Origin: Bradyrhizobium sp. 190
GTDB taxonomy: Bacteria > Pseudomonadota > Alphaproteobacteria > Rhizobiales > Xanthobacteraceae
Reading direction: 5' to 3'
Assembly (NCBI RefSeq): GCF_023073415.1
Contig: NZ_JADPJL010000005.1
Span: 372,001-436,000 of the forward strand
DNA length: 64,000 nucleotides
Shown here: in pieces, positions 34,225 through 43,760 of the stretch
Position numbering within the stretch: position 1 is the first letter of the stretch
Layout of the letters: the number at the start of each line of letters is the position of its first letter
Translations under genes and position numbers: made by a program
The notes under the pieces: model-generated
Told to the model about the DNA's origin: nothing
Database searches by the model: none
Seen by the model: only the letters and a program-made list of their open reading frames with translations

Positions 34225-35823
34225 CTAACCGGCGCTTCCGACGGCCAGGAGACCGACGATCTGCGCGGCAATGACCTTCACCAGCGTCATCGAAGGAAAG
34301 ATCATGGCATACCCGATGTCGGGTCGCTCTGTCGGAGCCATCTTCGCGGAGTAGACGAGAATGGCCGGATTTCCCGTTGCGCCGGACGCGACGCCGACGA
34401 GGTCGTCGTATGGAATCTTCATCAGATAGTGGCCGACGAGCAGGACGATCGCCACGGTCGTCAATAGAACTGCGACGCCGATGAACAGCATCGTGAACCC
34501 GGATTCTGCGACGGTACGGACGAAAGGCTGCCTGGCATTGACGCCGACGGTGGCGAGGAACATGGCGAGACCGAAATTTCGCAGCACGATGTTGGCCGGC
34601 AACGGCATGGTCCAAAGCATCGGACCGGTACGACGCAGCTTGCCGAGGATGAGCGCGACGATCAGCGGGTCGCCGCCGATGCCGAGCGTCACGATGCCCA
34701 CACCGGGAATCGGGATTGGAATGAGACCGAGAAGGACGCCCATAACCATGCCGAGCCCAAGCGAGACGTAGCTGAATTCCGCGGTGGCCTTGACCGTGTC
34801 GCCGAAGTGACGCCGGATCTCCTCTTTCCGCTCCGGAGGCGCCAGCACGCCGACCCGATCGCCGAATTCCAGCATCAGGTCGGGGGCAGGGACGAGGTCG
34901 GCGTCATAGCGACGAACGTGCAGCAGATGGGTCGGATAGCCGGCGGGCATCGGAAGGCGGGCAAGCGGGATGCCCACCGCGCTGGCCTTGCCGACGAAGA
35001 CCCTGATATAGTCGAGGTCCGCGCGGTCGCTGGCCAACCGGCCCGGTGAGAGCATTCCGAGCTTGGCCGCGGCGGTTGCAATCGCCTCGTTGTCTTCGGC
35101 GACGACCAGGACGGCGTCTCCGTTCTCCAGAATCGTATCGTCGGTCGCGACAATATTGTGCCCGCCCTTGCGAACCATCGTTACCTGCAAGCCGCGCGGC
35201 GCTTTCGCCATCAAGTCGCCCAGACGCCGACCGGCGAAGCGTTCGCCAACCGAAATCTCTCCCATGTGGAAGCGCTGGGTCTTTGCGGGAAATTTTGGCT
35301 TTACGATCCGGGTCATGAAATAGATGCACAGGATGGGGCCGATGACCCCGAACGGGTAGGCGATGGAATAGCCGATCGAGGGATCCTTGTTCTTCATCAC
35401 GTCGAGGGCGGCCTGGAGGGTCGCGGTACTCGTCATCGATCCGGCGTAGAGGCCCAGCGTATGCCCGATCTTGATGCCGAAGATGTGCCCCAAGAGCAGT
35501 GCGACAGCCAAGCCCGCCAGACAGCCGACGAGCGCGAGGAGGTTGTACTTCTGCCCTGCGCCGACCATTCCCTCGAAAAATTGGCGACCATAAAGGATGC
35601 CGATTCCGTAAAGGAACATGATCAGGCCCGTCAGGCCGATCGGCCCGATGATCTGAGCTTTCGGTGCGAATGCGCCGAGGGCGAGACCGACAAAAAGAAC
35701 TGCGCCGACGCCAAGCGAGAAGCCGAAGATGTTGATCTGACCAACCAGGTAACCCACGCCTATCGCCAGGAAGGCCGTCAGGATGGGTTGGCTTCCGATG
35801 AGGTCGCGAGCAAGGTCCAGCAT
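34225..35823 (-). CDS. AspT/YidE-family antiporter with two RCK_C domains
   Basis: Membrane transporter of 532 residues. Membrane helices at both ends (roughly residues 10-170 and 375-530) flank two TrkA-C-like regulatory domains: FHMGEISVGERFAGRRLGDL and the second in IRVFVGKASAVGIPLARLPM. AspT, the family member best known, exchanges aspartate for alanine. Position between focA and pflA suggests movement of organic acids in fermentation, but the substrate is unknown. It ends 75 bases before focA begins. Confidence 0.85.
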   Translation of the reverse strand: MLDLARDLIGSQPILTAFLAIGVGYLVGQINIFGFSLGVGAVLFVGLALGAFAPKAQIIGPIGLTGLIMFLYGIGILYGRQFFEGMVGAGQKYNLLALVGCLAGLAVALLLGHIFGIKIGHTLGLYAGSMTSTATLQAALDVMKNKDPSIGYSIAYPFGVIGPILCIYFMTRIVKPKFPAKTQRFHMGEISVGERFAGRRLGDLMAKAPRGLQVTMVRKGGHNIVATDDTILENGDAVLVVAEDNEAIATAAAKLGMLSPGRLASDRADLDYIRVFVGKASAVGIPLARLPMPAGYPTHLLHVRRYDADLVPAPDLMLEFGDRVGVLAPPERKEEIRRHFGDTVKATAEFSYVSLGLGMVMGVLLGLIPIPIPGVGIVTLGIGGDPLIVALILGKLRRTGPMLWTMPLPANIVLRNFGLAMFLATVGVNARQPFVRTVAESGFTMLFIGVAVLLTTVAIVLLVGHYLMKIPYDDLVGVASGATGNPAILVYSAKMAPTERPDIGYAMIFPSMTLVKVIAAQIVGLLAVGSAG

Positions 35824-35849
35824 GGTTGATCTCCCCCAATGTCCGCCGA

Positions 35850-36677
35850 TCAGCGCGCCTGACAGCCCGCGGCTCGGAACTGCTCAATAACCCTGTTCAC
35901 CAACTCCCGGCTCGCGGGCTGCGTATCGAAGTGCTTGTAGTCAAGGCCCATCGCCTTCCACTTGAATTCTCCCATCTGGTGGAACGGCTGCACCTCCACC
36001 CACTCCACGTTCTTCATGGGCGCGACAAACCGGGCAATGCCGTCGACATTCGCCGGATCGTCGGTCGCGCCGGGAACAAGCGTGAACCGGACCCAGACCG
36101 GCTTTGATATCGAAGCAAGGCGCTCCGCAAACCGCAGCGTGGGCGCGAGGTCCCGGCCGGTCACCCGGCGATAGGTAGCGGGATCCGAACTCTTAATATC
36201 CAGCAGGACGTGGTCGATCACCGACAAATAGGAATCGTCGGCACGATCTCCGAGAAATCCGGAAGTCTCGATTGCCGTGTGCAGGCCCATGTCCTTGGCG
36301 CCGGCGAATATCCTTCGGGTGAATGCGAGCTGCACCATGGGCTCACCGCCCGATATCGTCAGGCCTCCACCCAGGGTGCGGATTGTCGGTGCGAACGCAC
36401 CGAGGCGGCGCAGCACATGATCGACCGACACGTAGGTGCCGTCCTTGAGATGCCAGGTGTCCGGGTTATGGCAATACGTACAGCGCAGCAGGCATCCAGA
36501 GGTGAAGATGACGATTCGAAGGCCCGGCCCGTCATAGCGCGACGAGGTTTCATAGGAATGGCAATATCCGAATGAGCCCGCCTCGTCCTTGAAGTTGTCT
36601 TCGTCAGGGGCGTCGGGCGAAATCCCCACCCGGATGTCATAACGGCTTCCGGGTTCAAGCGGCTGCACCGTGGACAT
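35850..36677 (-). CDS. pflA: Pyruvate formate-lyase-activating enzyme
   Basis: Radical SAM enzyme that installs the glycyl radical on pyruvate formate-lyase. The 275 residues contain the cluster motif C-x3-C-x2-C in TSGCLLRCTYCHNPDTW and the SAM-binding GG motif in LTISGGEPMVQ. The extension before this motif (about 45 residues) is longer than in E. coli. GAGGTG precedes the ATG. It begins 12 bases after pflB, so both come from one transcript. Its target gene is broken here (see pflB). Confidence 0.93.
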   Translation of the reverse strand: MSTVQPLEPGSRYDIRVGISPDAPDEDNFKDEAGSFGYCHSYETSSRYDGPGLRIVIFTSGCLLRCTYCHNPDTWHLKDGTYVSVDHVLRRLGAFAPTIRTLGGGLTISGGEPMVQLAFTRRIFAGAKDMGLHTAIETSGFLGDRADDSYLSVIDHVLLDIKSSDPATYRRVTGRDLAPTLRFAERLASISKPVWVRFTLVPGATDDPANVDGIARFVAPMKNVEWVEVQPFHQMGEFKWKAMGLDYKHFDTQPASRELVNRVIEQFRAAGCQAR

Positions 36678-36689
36678 GGCAGCACCTCA

Positions 36690-38958
36690 TCAGATTTGGC
36701 CGTGGAACGTGCGGCTGATCACGTCTCTTTGCTGCTCCGGCGTCAGGCGAACGAAGTTTACGGCATAGCCAGACACGCGGATCGTGAGTTGAGGATACTT
36801 GTCCGGATTTTTCATCGCGTCCTCGAGCGTCTCCTTCTCGATGACGTTCAGGTTCATATGAAAGCCGCCTCGCTCGAAGTAGGCGTCAAAAGCCTTGACC
36901 GCCTCGTCGACAATCTGGGCTTCGGACAGATGCGCCTTCTGCGGAGCGATGGAGACGGTGTAGCTGATGCCGTCTTGCGCGTCCTTGTAGGGAAGCTTTG
37001 CGACCGATAGGCAGGATGCGAGCCAGCCATGACTATCCCGGCCGTGCATCGGGTTTGCTCCCGGCCCGAACGGCTCGCCTTTCCGGCGTCCGTCCGGGGT
37101 ATTTCCGGTGGCCTTGCCGTACACGACGTTGGAAGTGATGGTGAGGACGCTCTGCGTGTGTGTCGCGTTTCGATAGGTCGGGTGCTTGCGTATCTTCTCC
37201 ATGAAGCTGGTGACGATGCTCGATGCGATCTGGTCGACGCGATCGTCGTTGTTGCCGAACTGGGGCGTGGATTTGTTACCTTCGTTTTGAAAGTCGACGA
37301 TCAATCCTGTCGGGTCGCGCGTGACACGCATTTTCCCGTACTTGATCGCGCTCAGACTGTCGGCGACCACCGAAAGCCCGGCGATCCCGAATGCCATCGT
37401 TCGCAAGATGTCGCGATCGTGAAGCGCCATTTCCAGGCGTTCGTAGAAGTACTTGTCGTGCATGTAGTGGATACAGTTCATGGCATGCACGTAGGTCTTA
37501 GCCAGCCATTCCATGGTGGCATCGAACTTGTCCATGACATCGTCGTAGTCGAGGAAATCGCCGGACGCCGGCAATGTCGGCGGAGCAACCTGATCGCCCG
37601 TTACCTCGTCACGGCCGCCATTGATCGCATAGAGCAGTGCCTTTGCGAGGTTGACGCGGGCGCCGAAGAACTGCATCTGCTTGCCGAGACGCATCGCCGA
37701 GACGCAGCAGGCGATACCGTAGTCATCACCCCAGAACGGCCGCATCAGGTCGTCGTTTTCGTATTGCAGCGAGGATGTGTCGCGGCTGACCTTGACGCAA
37801 TAGCGCTTGAAGGTGTTCGGCATATGGTTCGACCAGAGAACCGTGATGTTCGGTTCGGGGGCGGGGCCGAGATTGGAAAGCGTGTGGAGCATCCGATAGC
37901 TGCTCTTGGTCACCAGAGCGCGACCATCGAGATCCATTCCGCCGACGCATTCGGTGGCCCAGTAGGGATCGCCGCTGAACAGCGCATCAGTCGGGCGTAC
38001 GGAGGAAGCGAACGATGCGCAGCTTCTGCACCAGTTGGTCCCAAAGCTCTTGCGCCCGCGCCTCGTCCAGGATCCCGGCCTTGAGGTCGCGCTCGATGTA
38101 AATGTCCAGGAAGGTGGAGATGCGCCCGATCGACATCGCGGCGCCGTTGGCTTCCTTGATGGCGCCGAGATAGGCGAAGTACGTCCACTGGAACGCTTCC
38201 TGGGCATTCGAAGCGGGTTTCGATATGTCGAGACCGTAGAGTTTTGCCATCGAGGAGAGGTCCTTGAGAGCGCGCATCTGCTCCGACAATTCCTCGCGCA
38301 GCCGGATGATCTCGTCGGTCGGCCACATATCGTCGATCTGCGCCCGTTCTTCACGCTTGGATTCAAGCAGCCGATCGACCCCATAAAGAGCTACCCGGCG
38401 GTAGTCGCCAATGATACGACCGCGCCCGTAAGCATCCGGTAGGCCGGTGATGATCCCCGACTTTCGGCAACTCATGATCTCGGGCGTATACGCGTCGAAC
38501 ACGCCGTCATTGTGTGATTTTCTGTATTTCGTGAAAGCTTCGTGCACGAGCGGATCGGGTTCGAATCCCGCGGCCTTGATGCCTGACTCGACCATCCGCA
38601 GTCCCCCGTAGGGGAAAATTGCCCGCTTGAACGGCTGGTCCGTCTGAAGGCCTACAATGACTTCGTTTTCGCGATCGATATAGCCGGCCTTGTGGGCGAG
38701 CAACGTCGACGGGGTTTGAACATCAACCGCGAGCACTCCCTTCTTTCGCTCGTCGGCGAAGTACGGCTGTAGTTTTGCCCAAACGGCCTTTGTGCGCTGC
38801 GATGGTCCCGCAAGAAAGTCCTCGTTCCCAGGGTAAGGCTTGACGTTCCGGACGATGAAATCCCGAACGCTGATGGAAGTGGTCCAATCGCCGGGTCGAA
38901 AACCCTTCCAACAATCGCCCGAATCTGCGTCTTGCCTAAGCGCTGCGCTTCCCTTCAT
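36690..38958 (-). pseudogene. pflB: Pyruvate formate-lyase, interrupted by a 2-base frameshift
   Basis: Gene for the glycyl-radical enzyme converting pyruvate and CoA to acetyl-CoA and formate. The N-terminal 323 codons (from MKGSAALRQD at 38958) run in one frame and hit TGA at 37987-37989; the rest, from [10 protein letters not shown], continues in another frame to 36690. At the junction (37986-37992) CCC-GAC-T-GAT reads as PD, stop; adding two bases restores RTPDYDALFSGD. The restored 756-residue protein puts the catalytic cysteines of IACCVSAM at residues 418-419, the same numbers as in E. coli, and the radical glycine in RVSGYAVNF at 731. Either a true null mutation or a sequencing error. 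Confidence 0.88.
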
Positions 38959-39065
38959 GGTCCGTCTCCGAGCGGTGGTATCAGGATTTGTCCCGCCCCA
39001 CCTCCACGATCCGGAGCTGCGGCGAGTGAGCACCCGCTACCGTCGCGACGCCAGCTTCACGACCT

Positions 39066-39079
39066 TTGATGTATGTCAA
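39066..39079. promoter_or_regulatory. FNR/FixK-type box upstream of pflB
   Basis: TTGATGTATGTCAA differs by one base from the consensus TTGAT-N4-ATCAA. It lies about 108 bases upstream of the pflB start codon, a position suitable for activation. In this lineage FixK2 or FnrN proteins bind such sites under low oxygen. Binding is inferred from sequence only. Confidence 0.6.
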
Positions 39080-39237
39080 TGGAGCCCGAATAAACCGGGT
39101 CACCACGCATCGTTCGATCCTAACGGGCGATCCGCGCGGCGTGGCTTGCCTCTCTCACTTTGCGTCCAAAGGCGACGTATCAAATGTCGGATAGGCGCCA
39201 AGCCAAGCGAGCTTTCCTGCCGTCACGGCGGCCGGGA

Positions 39238-39500
39238 ATGCTCATGCGCTTGTAGACCCATTGCAGCATCGGCAGGCCGAAATTGCCGCCCATCAGGCTG
39301 GAGACCACGATTTTGCCGCCGCGTCCCATCGTCACAACGGCGAACGCCATCGATTTCTCGTTGCCAGCAAAATCAACAACGCCGTCGAAGCCGCCCTCGG
39401 TCTCCTTGAGGATGCGCCTGATGATTTCTGGTTCGGCCGGGCCGTAGGCGACGGCCGCGCCGTTCTATAGCGCGGTTTCGCGTGCGGCAAGGCTGCCGCG
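39238..39500 (-). pseudogene. Internal fragment of an alcohol dehydrogenase gene
   Basis: About 260 bases closely matching codons in the middle of the intact gene at 40762-41820 (region 40924-41190). The fragment lacks both ends. The codon for Lys in TALKNGAAA is TAG here, so it also has a nonsense mutation. Left boundary near GGGAATGCTCATGCGC; right boundary about 50 bases before repeat copy B. Confidence 0.8.
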
Positions 39501-39545
39501 GATTACTACTTTTCCGCCACGATTCGAGGCCGGCCATCTTCATCT

Positions 39546-39666
39546 CAGATCGCTGCATCTTGAAGATTTCGCCTGCGAGAACCCGGGACCCATTTGTCGG
39601 GTTGACTGTTGTCTGCACACATCTATCTGAAGTCGGGCAGCCGGGCGGGCCTCGTCTTCAGCACTT
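39546..39666. repeat. 121-bp direct repeat, copy B
   Basis: Second copy of the element at 30939-31059, same orientation, 121 bases, 11 differences. It lies between an alcohol dehydrogenase fragment and the start of a membrane-protein gene, ending 22 bases before that gene's ATG, so it may carry its upstream region. Confidence 0.8.
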
Positions 39667-39688
39667 AGGCAGGAAAATCAGGCCACAG

Positions 39689-40639
39689 ATGCTGCGATGG
39701 AACGGACGGAGTTTCGTTTCTTTGCGTTTTACAGGGAAAGGATACCAACACTTGTCGTCTTCGATATTCTCGCATCTCCCTTTCGGTAGCGCCGAAATCA
39801 GCCTGCGAAAGAAATTTCGGCTGTTTTTTACGGTTGGGGTCATCGTCCTGCTGCTCGGCGGCATCAAGGCAATCGTTCACTATGTCGAATTCGAATTTCT
39901 CGATCTCAACGGGCTGGTGACAAGTGGCATCGGTGGCGCCATCTTCATCATCGGCTTCCTGCTGTCGAGCATTCTCAAGGACTATAAGGAGGCCGAACAA
40001 ATTCCGACGGCACTGCGCACCGCGATCGAGGCGATCGACGGAGATCTGGAATGCTTCGCGCGGGACAATGAGCGTTTCAATCTTGGGGAAGCGCGACTGA
40101 TCCTGCTGGGTGTCATTGCAAAGCTGCGCGAAGGTCTCGGCCGTGCCTACGACCACAAGAACATTTCCCCCGTGCTTGACGAACTGGCCAAGCTGACGCC
40201 GATCCTCGGCAGCCTGGAGGGCATGGGCATGGCTGCGAATTTCGTCGTGCGCCTCCGCAACAGCCAGGACGGGATCCGAAGGGCGCTGCTTCGCATCTAC
40301 ACCATACAGCGCGTCGAGTTCGTGCCGTCGGTGCATGTCCTGGTGCAGACGCTGGTGGTTTCGATCATCCTGCTGTTGCTTCTGCTGAAGACGGAGGGGG
40401 ACCCGGCGGCGGCCCTGCTGTTCGGGTTCATTACCTACATGTTCGTCTACGTCCTGTATCTGATTCGGCTCCTCGAACAGCCATTCGCCAAGGGACACGG
40501 CTCCGTCGACGACGTCAGCTTTTTCCTGCTTGACGAACTCGAAGGGCAATTGCGCCGCTCGCTGGACCCCGCCAGCGGACGGCCACGACCTCAGGGCGAT
40601 AGAGAGGGTATGGGTAATGCACTTAGTTTTCAGTCATGA
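39689..40639 (+). CDS. Membrane protein with central soluble helical domain
   Basis: A 316-residue protein of unknown function. Two hydrophobic helices near the N-terminus (FFTVGVIVLLLGGIKAIV and LVTSGIGGAIFIIGFLLSSI) are followed by a soluble helical domain of about 120 residues (EQIPTALRTAIEAIDGDLEC to RRALLRIYTIQRVE), then two more helices (LVQTLVVSIILLLLLLKTEG and ALLFGFITYMFVYVLYLIRL) and a basic tail. This 2+2 layout resembles bestrophin-like or DUF4239-like proteins, but no key motif confirms that. The start is uncertain; upstream in-frame sequence is repeat copy B. Confidence 0.7.
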   Translation: MLRWNGRSFVSLRFTGKGYQHLSSSIFSHLPFGSAEISLRKKFRLFFTVGVIVLLLGGIKAIVHYVEFEFLDLNGLVTSGIGGAIFIIGFLLSSILKDYKEAEQIPTALRTAIEAIDGDLECFARDNERFNLGEARLILLGVIAKLREGLGRAYDHKNISPVLDELAKLTPILGSLEGMGMAANFVVRLRNSQDGIRRALLRIYTIQRVEFVPSVHVLVQTLVVSIILLLLLLKTEGDPAAALLFGFITYMFVYVLYLIRLLEQPFAKGHGSVDDVSFFLLDELEGQLRRSLDPASGRPRPQGDREGMGNALSFQS

Positions 40640-40761
40640 GTACACGCCTTGGCGGATACCTCTCGCGACAAACGCGGAACGCGTCTGCGTGGATCATGCT
40701 CAAGCCAAAGGGATGGCGCAGAACGAATGCGCCGTCATCGCAATGAGGCGAGCGAACCGCC

Positions 40762-41820
40762 TCAGTTCTTCAGAACGATGCGTCCAATGACTTTCCCGGC
40801 GCGCAACTCGTCGATCCATTTCTGGACGTCGGCCATCGGCTCTTCCTTCATCGGCGTCGGCTTGATCTTGCCGGCGCGGGCGAGCGCCATCAGCTCTTTC
40901 GCCTCGGCGAGGGTGCCGACCATGAAGCCCTCGATGGTCATGCGCTTGTAGACCCATTGCACCATCGGCAGGCTGAAATTGCCGCCCATCAGGCCGGAGA
41001 CCACGACCTTGCCGCCGCGTGCAACGGTGGCAACAGCGAACGCCATCGATTTCTCATTGCCGGCAAAATCGACGACGCCGTCGAATCCGCCTTCGGTTTC
41101 TTTCAGGATGCGCCTGATGATTTCGGGCTCGGACGGATCGTAGGCGGCCGCTGCGCCGTTCTTCAGCGCGGTCTCGCGGGCGGCGGGGCTGAGATCGGCG
41201 ACCGTGATGTTCTGCTTGAACATCGCCTGCGCGAACGAAAGCCCCATCATGCCGACGCCGCCGAGCCCGATCAGCAGCAGGTTGCGCTGCCGCGGACGGT
41301 CGACCAGCCGCTTCAGCGCGCCATAGGCTGTTACCCCCGAGCACATCAGCGTCGCCGCCTGGTTGACCGGCAGCGGATCGTAATCCAGCAGATACTTGGC
41401 GTCGGGCACCAGCACGTGGGTGGCAAAGCCGCCGTCGATCGATACGCCGAGGAAGCGCTGCTTGACGCAGAGGTTCTCGTCGCCATTGGCGCAGTCGCGG
41501 CACTGGCCGCAGCCGATCCAGGGGAATACCGCCTGCTTCTTTCCGATCAGCTCCTTCGGGGCATCGGGACCGACTTCATCGACGACGCCGGCGATCTCGT
41601 GGCCGAGCGTGAACGGCAGCGTCATGCCGCGCGTGGTGTCGAGCCGCTTGCCGCCACCCAGATCAGCATAGCCGTCCTGGATGTGCAGGTCGGAATGGCA
41701 GAGACCACAGCGCTCGATGCGGACGAGGACTTCGCGGCCCTGCGGCTTCGGCGTGTCGACAATGGTTTCGCACAACGGCGCATCGAACTTGACCAGCGAC
41801 TGGCGACGCATCAGCGCCAT
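40762..41820 (-). CDS. Zinc-dependent alcohol dehydrogenase
   Basis: NAD-dependent medium-chain dehydrogenase of 352 residues. The catalytic zinc ligands are in ERCGLCHSDLH and LGHEIAGVV; the structural zinc cysteines are in GCGQCRDCANGDENLC. The Rossmann motif is LIGLGGVGMMG. It is close to alcohol dehydrogenases that act on ethanol and other small alcohols. Broken pieces of closely related genes lie at 28466, 31083 and 39238. In an oxygen-limited setting with the pfl cluster it could reoxidise NADH. The 3' flank (CGCAATGAGGCGAGCGAACC) is shared with the remnant at 31083. Confidence 0.92.
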   Translation of the reverse strand: MALMRRQSLVKFDAPLCETIVDTPKPQGREVLVRIERCGLCHSDLHIQDGYADLGGGKRLDTTRGMTLPFTLGHEIAGVVDEVGPDAPKELIGKKQAVFPWIGCGQCRDCANGDENLCVKQRFLGVSIDGGFATHVLVPDAKYLLDYDPLPVNQAATLMCSGVTAYGALKRLVDRPRQRNLLLIGLGGVGMMGLSFAQAMFKQNITVADLSPAARETALKNGAAAAYDPSEPEIIRRILKETEGGFDGVVDFAGNEKSMAFAVATVARGGKVVVSGLMGGNFSLPMVQWVYKRMTIEGFMVGTLAEAKELMALARAGKIKPTPMKEEPMADVQKWIDELRAGKVIGRIVLKN

Positions 41821-41849
41821 GGCAATATCTCCCTTGAGCCCAAGTTTCT

Positions 41850-42716
41850 TCAGGACGTTTGAGTTTTTGTGTTTCGTATATCGGTCAATTCGCGGGCCAT
41901 GGCAACAAAGCCGGAAACCGGGATTGTCTCAGCTCTCCGGGTGGCGTCGACGCCGGCGGCCGCGGCCAGCCTGGCCGGATCGACCGACAGCGATTTGAGG
42001 CTCTGCCGCAGCATTTTCCGGCGCTGGCCGAAGGCCGCGGCTGCCACCTGTTCGAGGGCGCGGCGATCGCACGTTTCAGGGGCGTTGCGCGGCACCAGCC
42101 GCACCACCGAGGAGGTGACCTTGGGCTGCGGCACGAAGGCGGCCGGCGAAATGTCGAACAGGATTTTCGTTTCAGTGCGCCAGTTGGCGAGCACCGCGAG
42201 CCGGCCATAGGCCTCGTCATTCTCTCTTGCGACGATGCGCTCGGCGACCTCGCGCTGAAACATCAGCACCATCATGTCGTACCAGGGCGGCCATGGCTCG
42301 ATCGAAAGCCAGTCCACCAGAAGCGCGGTCGCGATGTTGTAGGGCAGGTTGGCAACGATCTTTGCCGGCTCGTCGCCGAGCATTGGGCGCGGATCGAAGC
42401 GCTGCGCGTCGGCGTGCACGATCTCGAGCTGCCCGGGATATCGCTTGGCGATATAGTCGAGCGGGGCCAGCGCGCGCTCGTCGCGTTCGACGGCGATGAC
42501 GCGCTTGGCGCCCAGCGCCAGCAGCGCGCGCGTCAGGCCGCCGGGGCCGGGGCCGACCTCGATGATCGTGGCGCCTTCGAGGGGACCTGCGGCGCGCGCG
42601 ATCCGCGCGGTGAGGTTGAGGTCGAGCAGGAAGTTCTGGCCGAGGGATTTTCGTGCAGAAAGCGAGTGTTCGCGAATGACGTCGCGCAGGGGCGGCAGAT
42701 CGTCGATCGCGCTCAT
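41850..42716 (-). CDS. rsmA: 16S rRNA dimethyladenosine transferase
   Basis: Also called KsgA; dimethylates two adjacent adenines near the 3' end of 16S rRNA during small-subunit maturation. The 288 residues have the N-terminal motif [16 protein letters not shown], the SAM motif [16 protein letters not shown], and the catalytic [11 protein letters not shown]. The ATG overlaps the stop of pdxA. Last gene of the lptF-lptG-lptD-surA-pdxA-rsmA operon. Confidence 0.97.
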   Translation of the reverse strand: MSAIDDLPPLRDVIREHSLSARKSLGQNFLLDLNLTARIARAAGPLEGATIIEVGPGPGGLTRALLALGAKRVIAVERDERALAPLDYIAKRYPGQLEIVHADAQRFDPRPMLGDEPAKIVANLPYNIATALLVDWLSIEPWPPWYDMMVLMFQREVAERIVARENDEAYGRLAVLANWRTETKILFDISPAAFVPQPKVTSSVVRLVPRNAPETCDRRALEQVAAAAFGQRRKMLRQSLKSLSVDPARLAAAAGVDATRRAETIPVSGFVAMARELTDIRNTKTQTS

Positions 42717-43747
42717 GAAGGTTTGGTCGTCGCCATCCGCGCGGCGAGCCGCAAGGCTGCTGCGAGACTCGACGGGTTGGCCTTGCCGGTGCCGGCAATG
42801 TCGAAGGCCGTGCCGTGATCCGGCGAGGTGCGGATGAACGGCAAACCCAGCGTGACGTTGACGGCGTCCTCGAACGCGATCGTCTTGATCGGGATCAGCG
42901 CCTGGTCGTGATACATGCAGATGGCGCAGTCGTAGGTCTTGCGGGCCGCGGCGTGGAACATGGTGTCCGCCGGCAAGGGGCCCCTGGCGTCGATGCCCTC
43001 AGTGCGTAGCGCTTCGACGGCAGGTGCCACGATGTCGATGTCTTCGCTGCCGAGCGAGCCGTCTTCGCCGGCATGCGGATTGAGGCCCGATATCGCAAGC
43101 CGCGGTCGGGCCAGGGCGAAATGCGCCTTCAGATCCGCGACCGCGATCCGGGCCGTCGTCACGATCAGCTCGATCGATAGCTGGGTCAGCGCCTCGCGCA
43201 GCGAAAGGTGGATGGTGACGGGAACGACGGCGAGCGCCGGCGACCACAGCATCATCACCGGCTGCGGCGCGCGGCCGCTTTTCGCGGCAAGCTCGGCGAG
43301 AAATTCGGTGTGGCCGGGATGGCGGAATCCGGCGCGGTACAGCACGCTCTTGGCGATCGGGTTGGTGACGACGGCGCCGGCCCTTCCAGCCCTGACATGG
43401 TCGACAGCGTGGCGAATGGAGGCCAGCGCAGCGTTCGCGCTGGTCTGATCGGGCTGTCCGGGCCGTGCGGTGGCGATTTCTCCCGTCGCCACCACGGGCA
43501 AGGCTTTCGCAAATGCCGCGCTCGCTTCCTCAGGCACGGCATCGGCGAGTTCGACCTGCAATCCCAGGATTTTCGCCCGGTCGGCGAAGAACGCGCGATC
43601 TCCGAGCAGATAGAACGGCGGAAGATCCAGCTCACCGCGGCGCAGCCAGGCTGCGAGGGCGATGTCGGGGCCGATGCCCGCGGGCTCGCCGGATGTCAGC
43701 GCGAGAGCATTGGTTTTCGGAGCCTCGGTCTTCGGAGATTTGGCCAT
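42713..43747 (-). CDS. pdxA: 4-hydroxythreonine-4-phosphate dehydrogenase
   Basis: Zinc-dependent enzyme of pyridoxal 5'-phosphate synthesis. The 344 residues contain [18 protein letters not shown] at the N-terminus, [14 protein letters not shown] in the middle and the metal/substrate motif [13 protein letters not shown], followed by [19 protein letters not shown] near the C-terminus. It overlaps rsmA by four bases and follows surA by 13 bases, the common order. Confidence 0.97.
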   Translation of the reverse strand: MAKSPKTEAPKTNALALTSGEPAGIGPDIALAAWLRRGELDLPPFYLLGDRAFFADRAKILGLQVELADAVPEEASAAFAKALPVVATGEIATARPGQPDQTSANAALASIRHAVDHVRAGRAGAVVTNPIAKSVLYRAGFRHPGHTEFLAELAAKSGRAPQPVMMLWSPALAVVPVTIHLSLREALTQLSIELIVTTARIAVADLKAHFALARPRLAISGLNPHAGEDGSLGSEDIDIVAPAVEALRTEGIDARGPLPADTMFHAAARKTYDCAICMYHDQALIPIKTIAFEDAVNVTLGLPFIRTSPDHGTAFDIAGTGKANPSSLAAALRLAARMATTKPS

Positions 43748-43760
43748 CAGAGCTTGGCCA

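Larger units (their letters stand above)
38959..39688. other. Region between pflB and the 39.7-kb membrane protein
   Basis: About 730 bases with no intact gene. It contains an FNR/FixK-like box upstream of pflB, an internal fragment of an alcohol dehydrogenase gene with an in-frame stop, and copy B of the 121-bp repeat. Each is listed separately. Confidence 0.6.

Noticed and set aside
37980..37995. Programmed ribosomal frameshift in pflB
   Set aside because: No slippery heptamer or downstream structure was found at the junction, and pyruvate formate-lyase is not known to use one; deletion or sequencing error is simpler.
38557..38570. GGTTCGAATCCCG resembles a tRNA T-loop
   Set aside because: It lies inside well-conserved pflB coding sequence and no acceptor or anticodon stem could be built around it.
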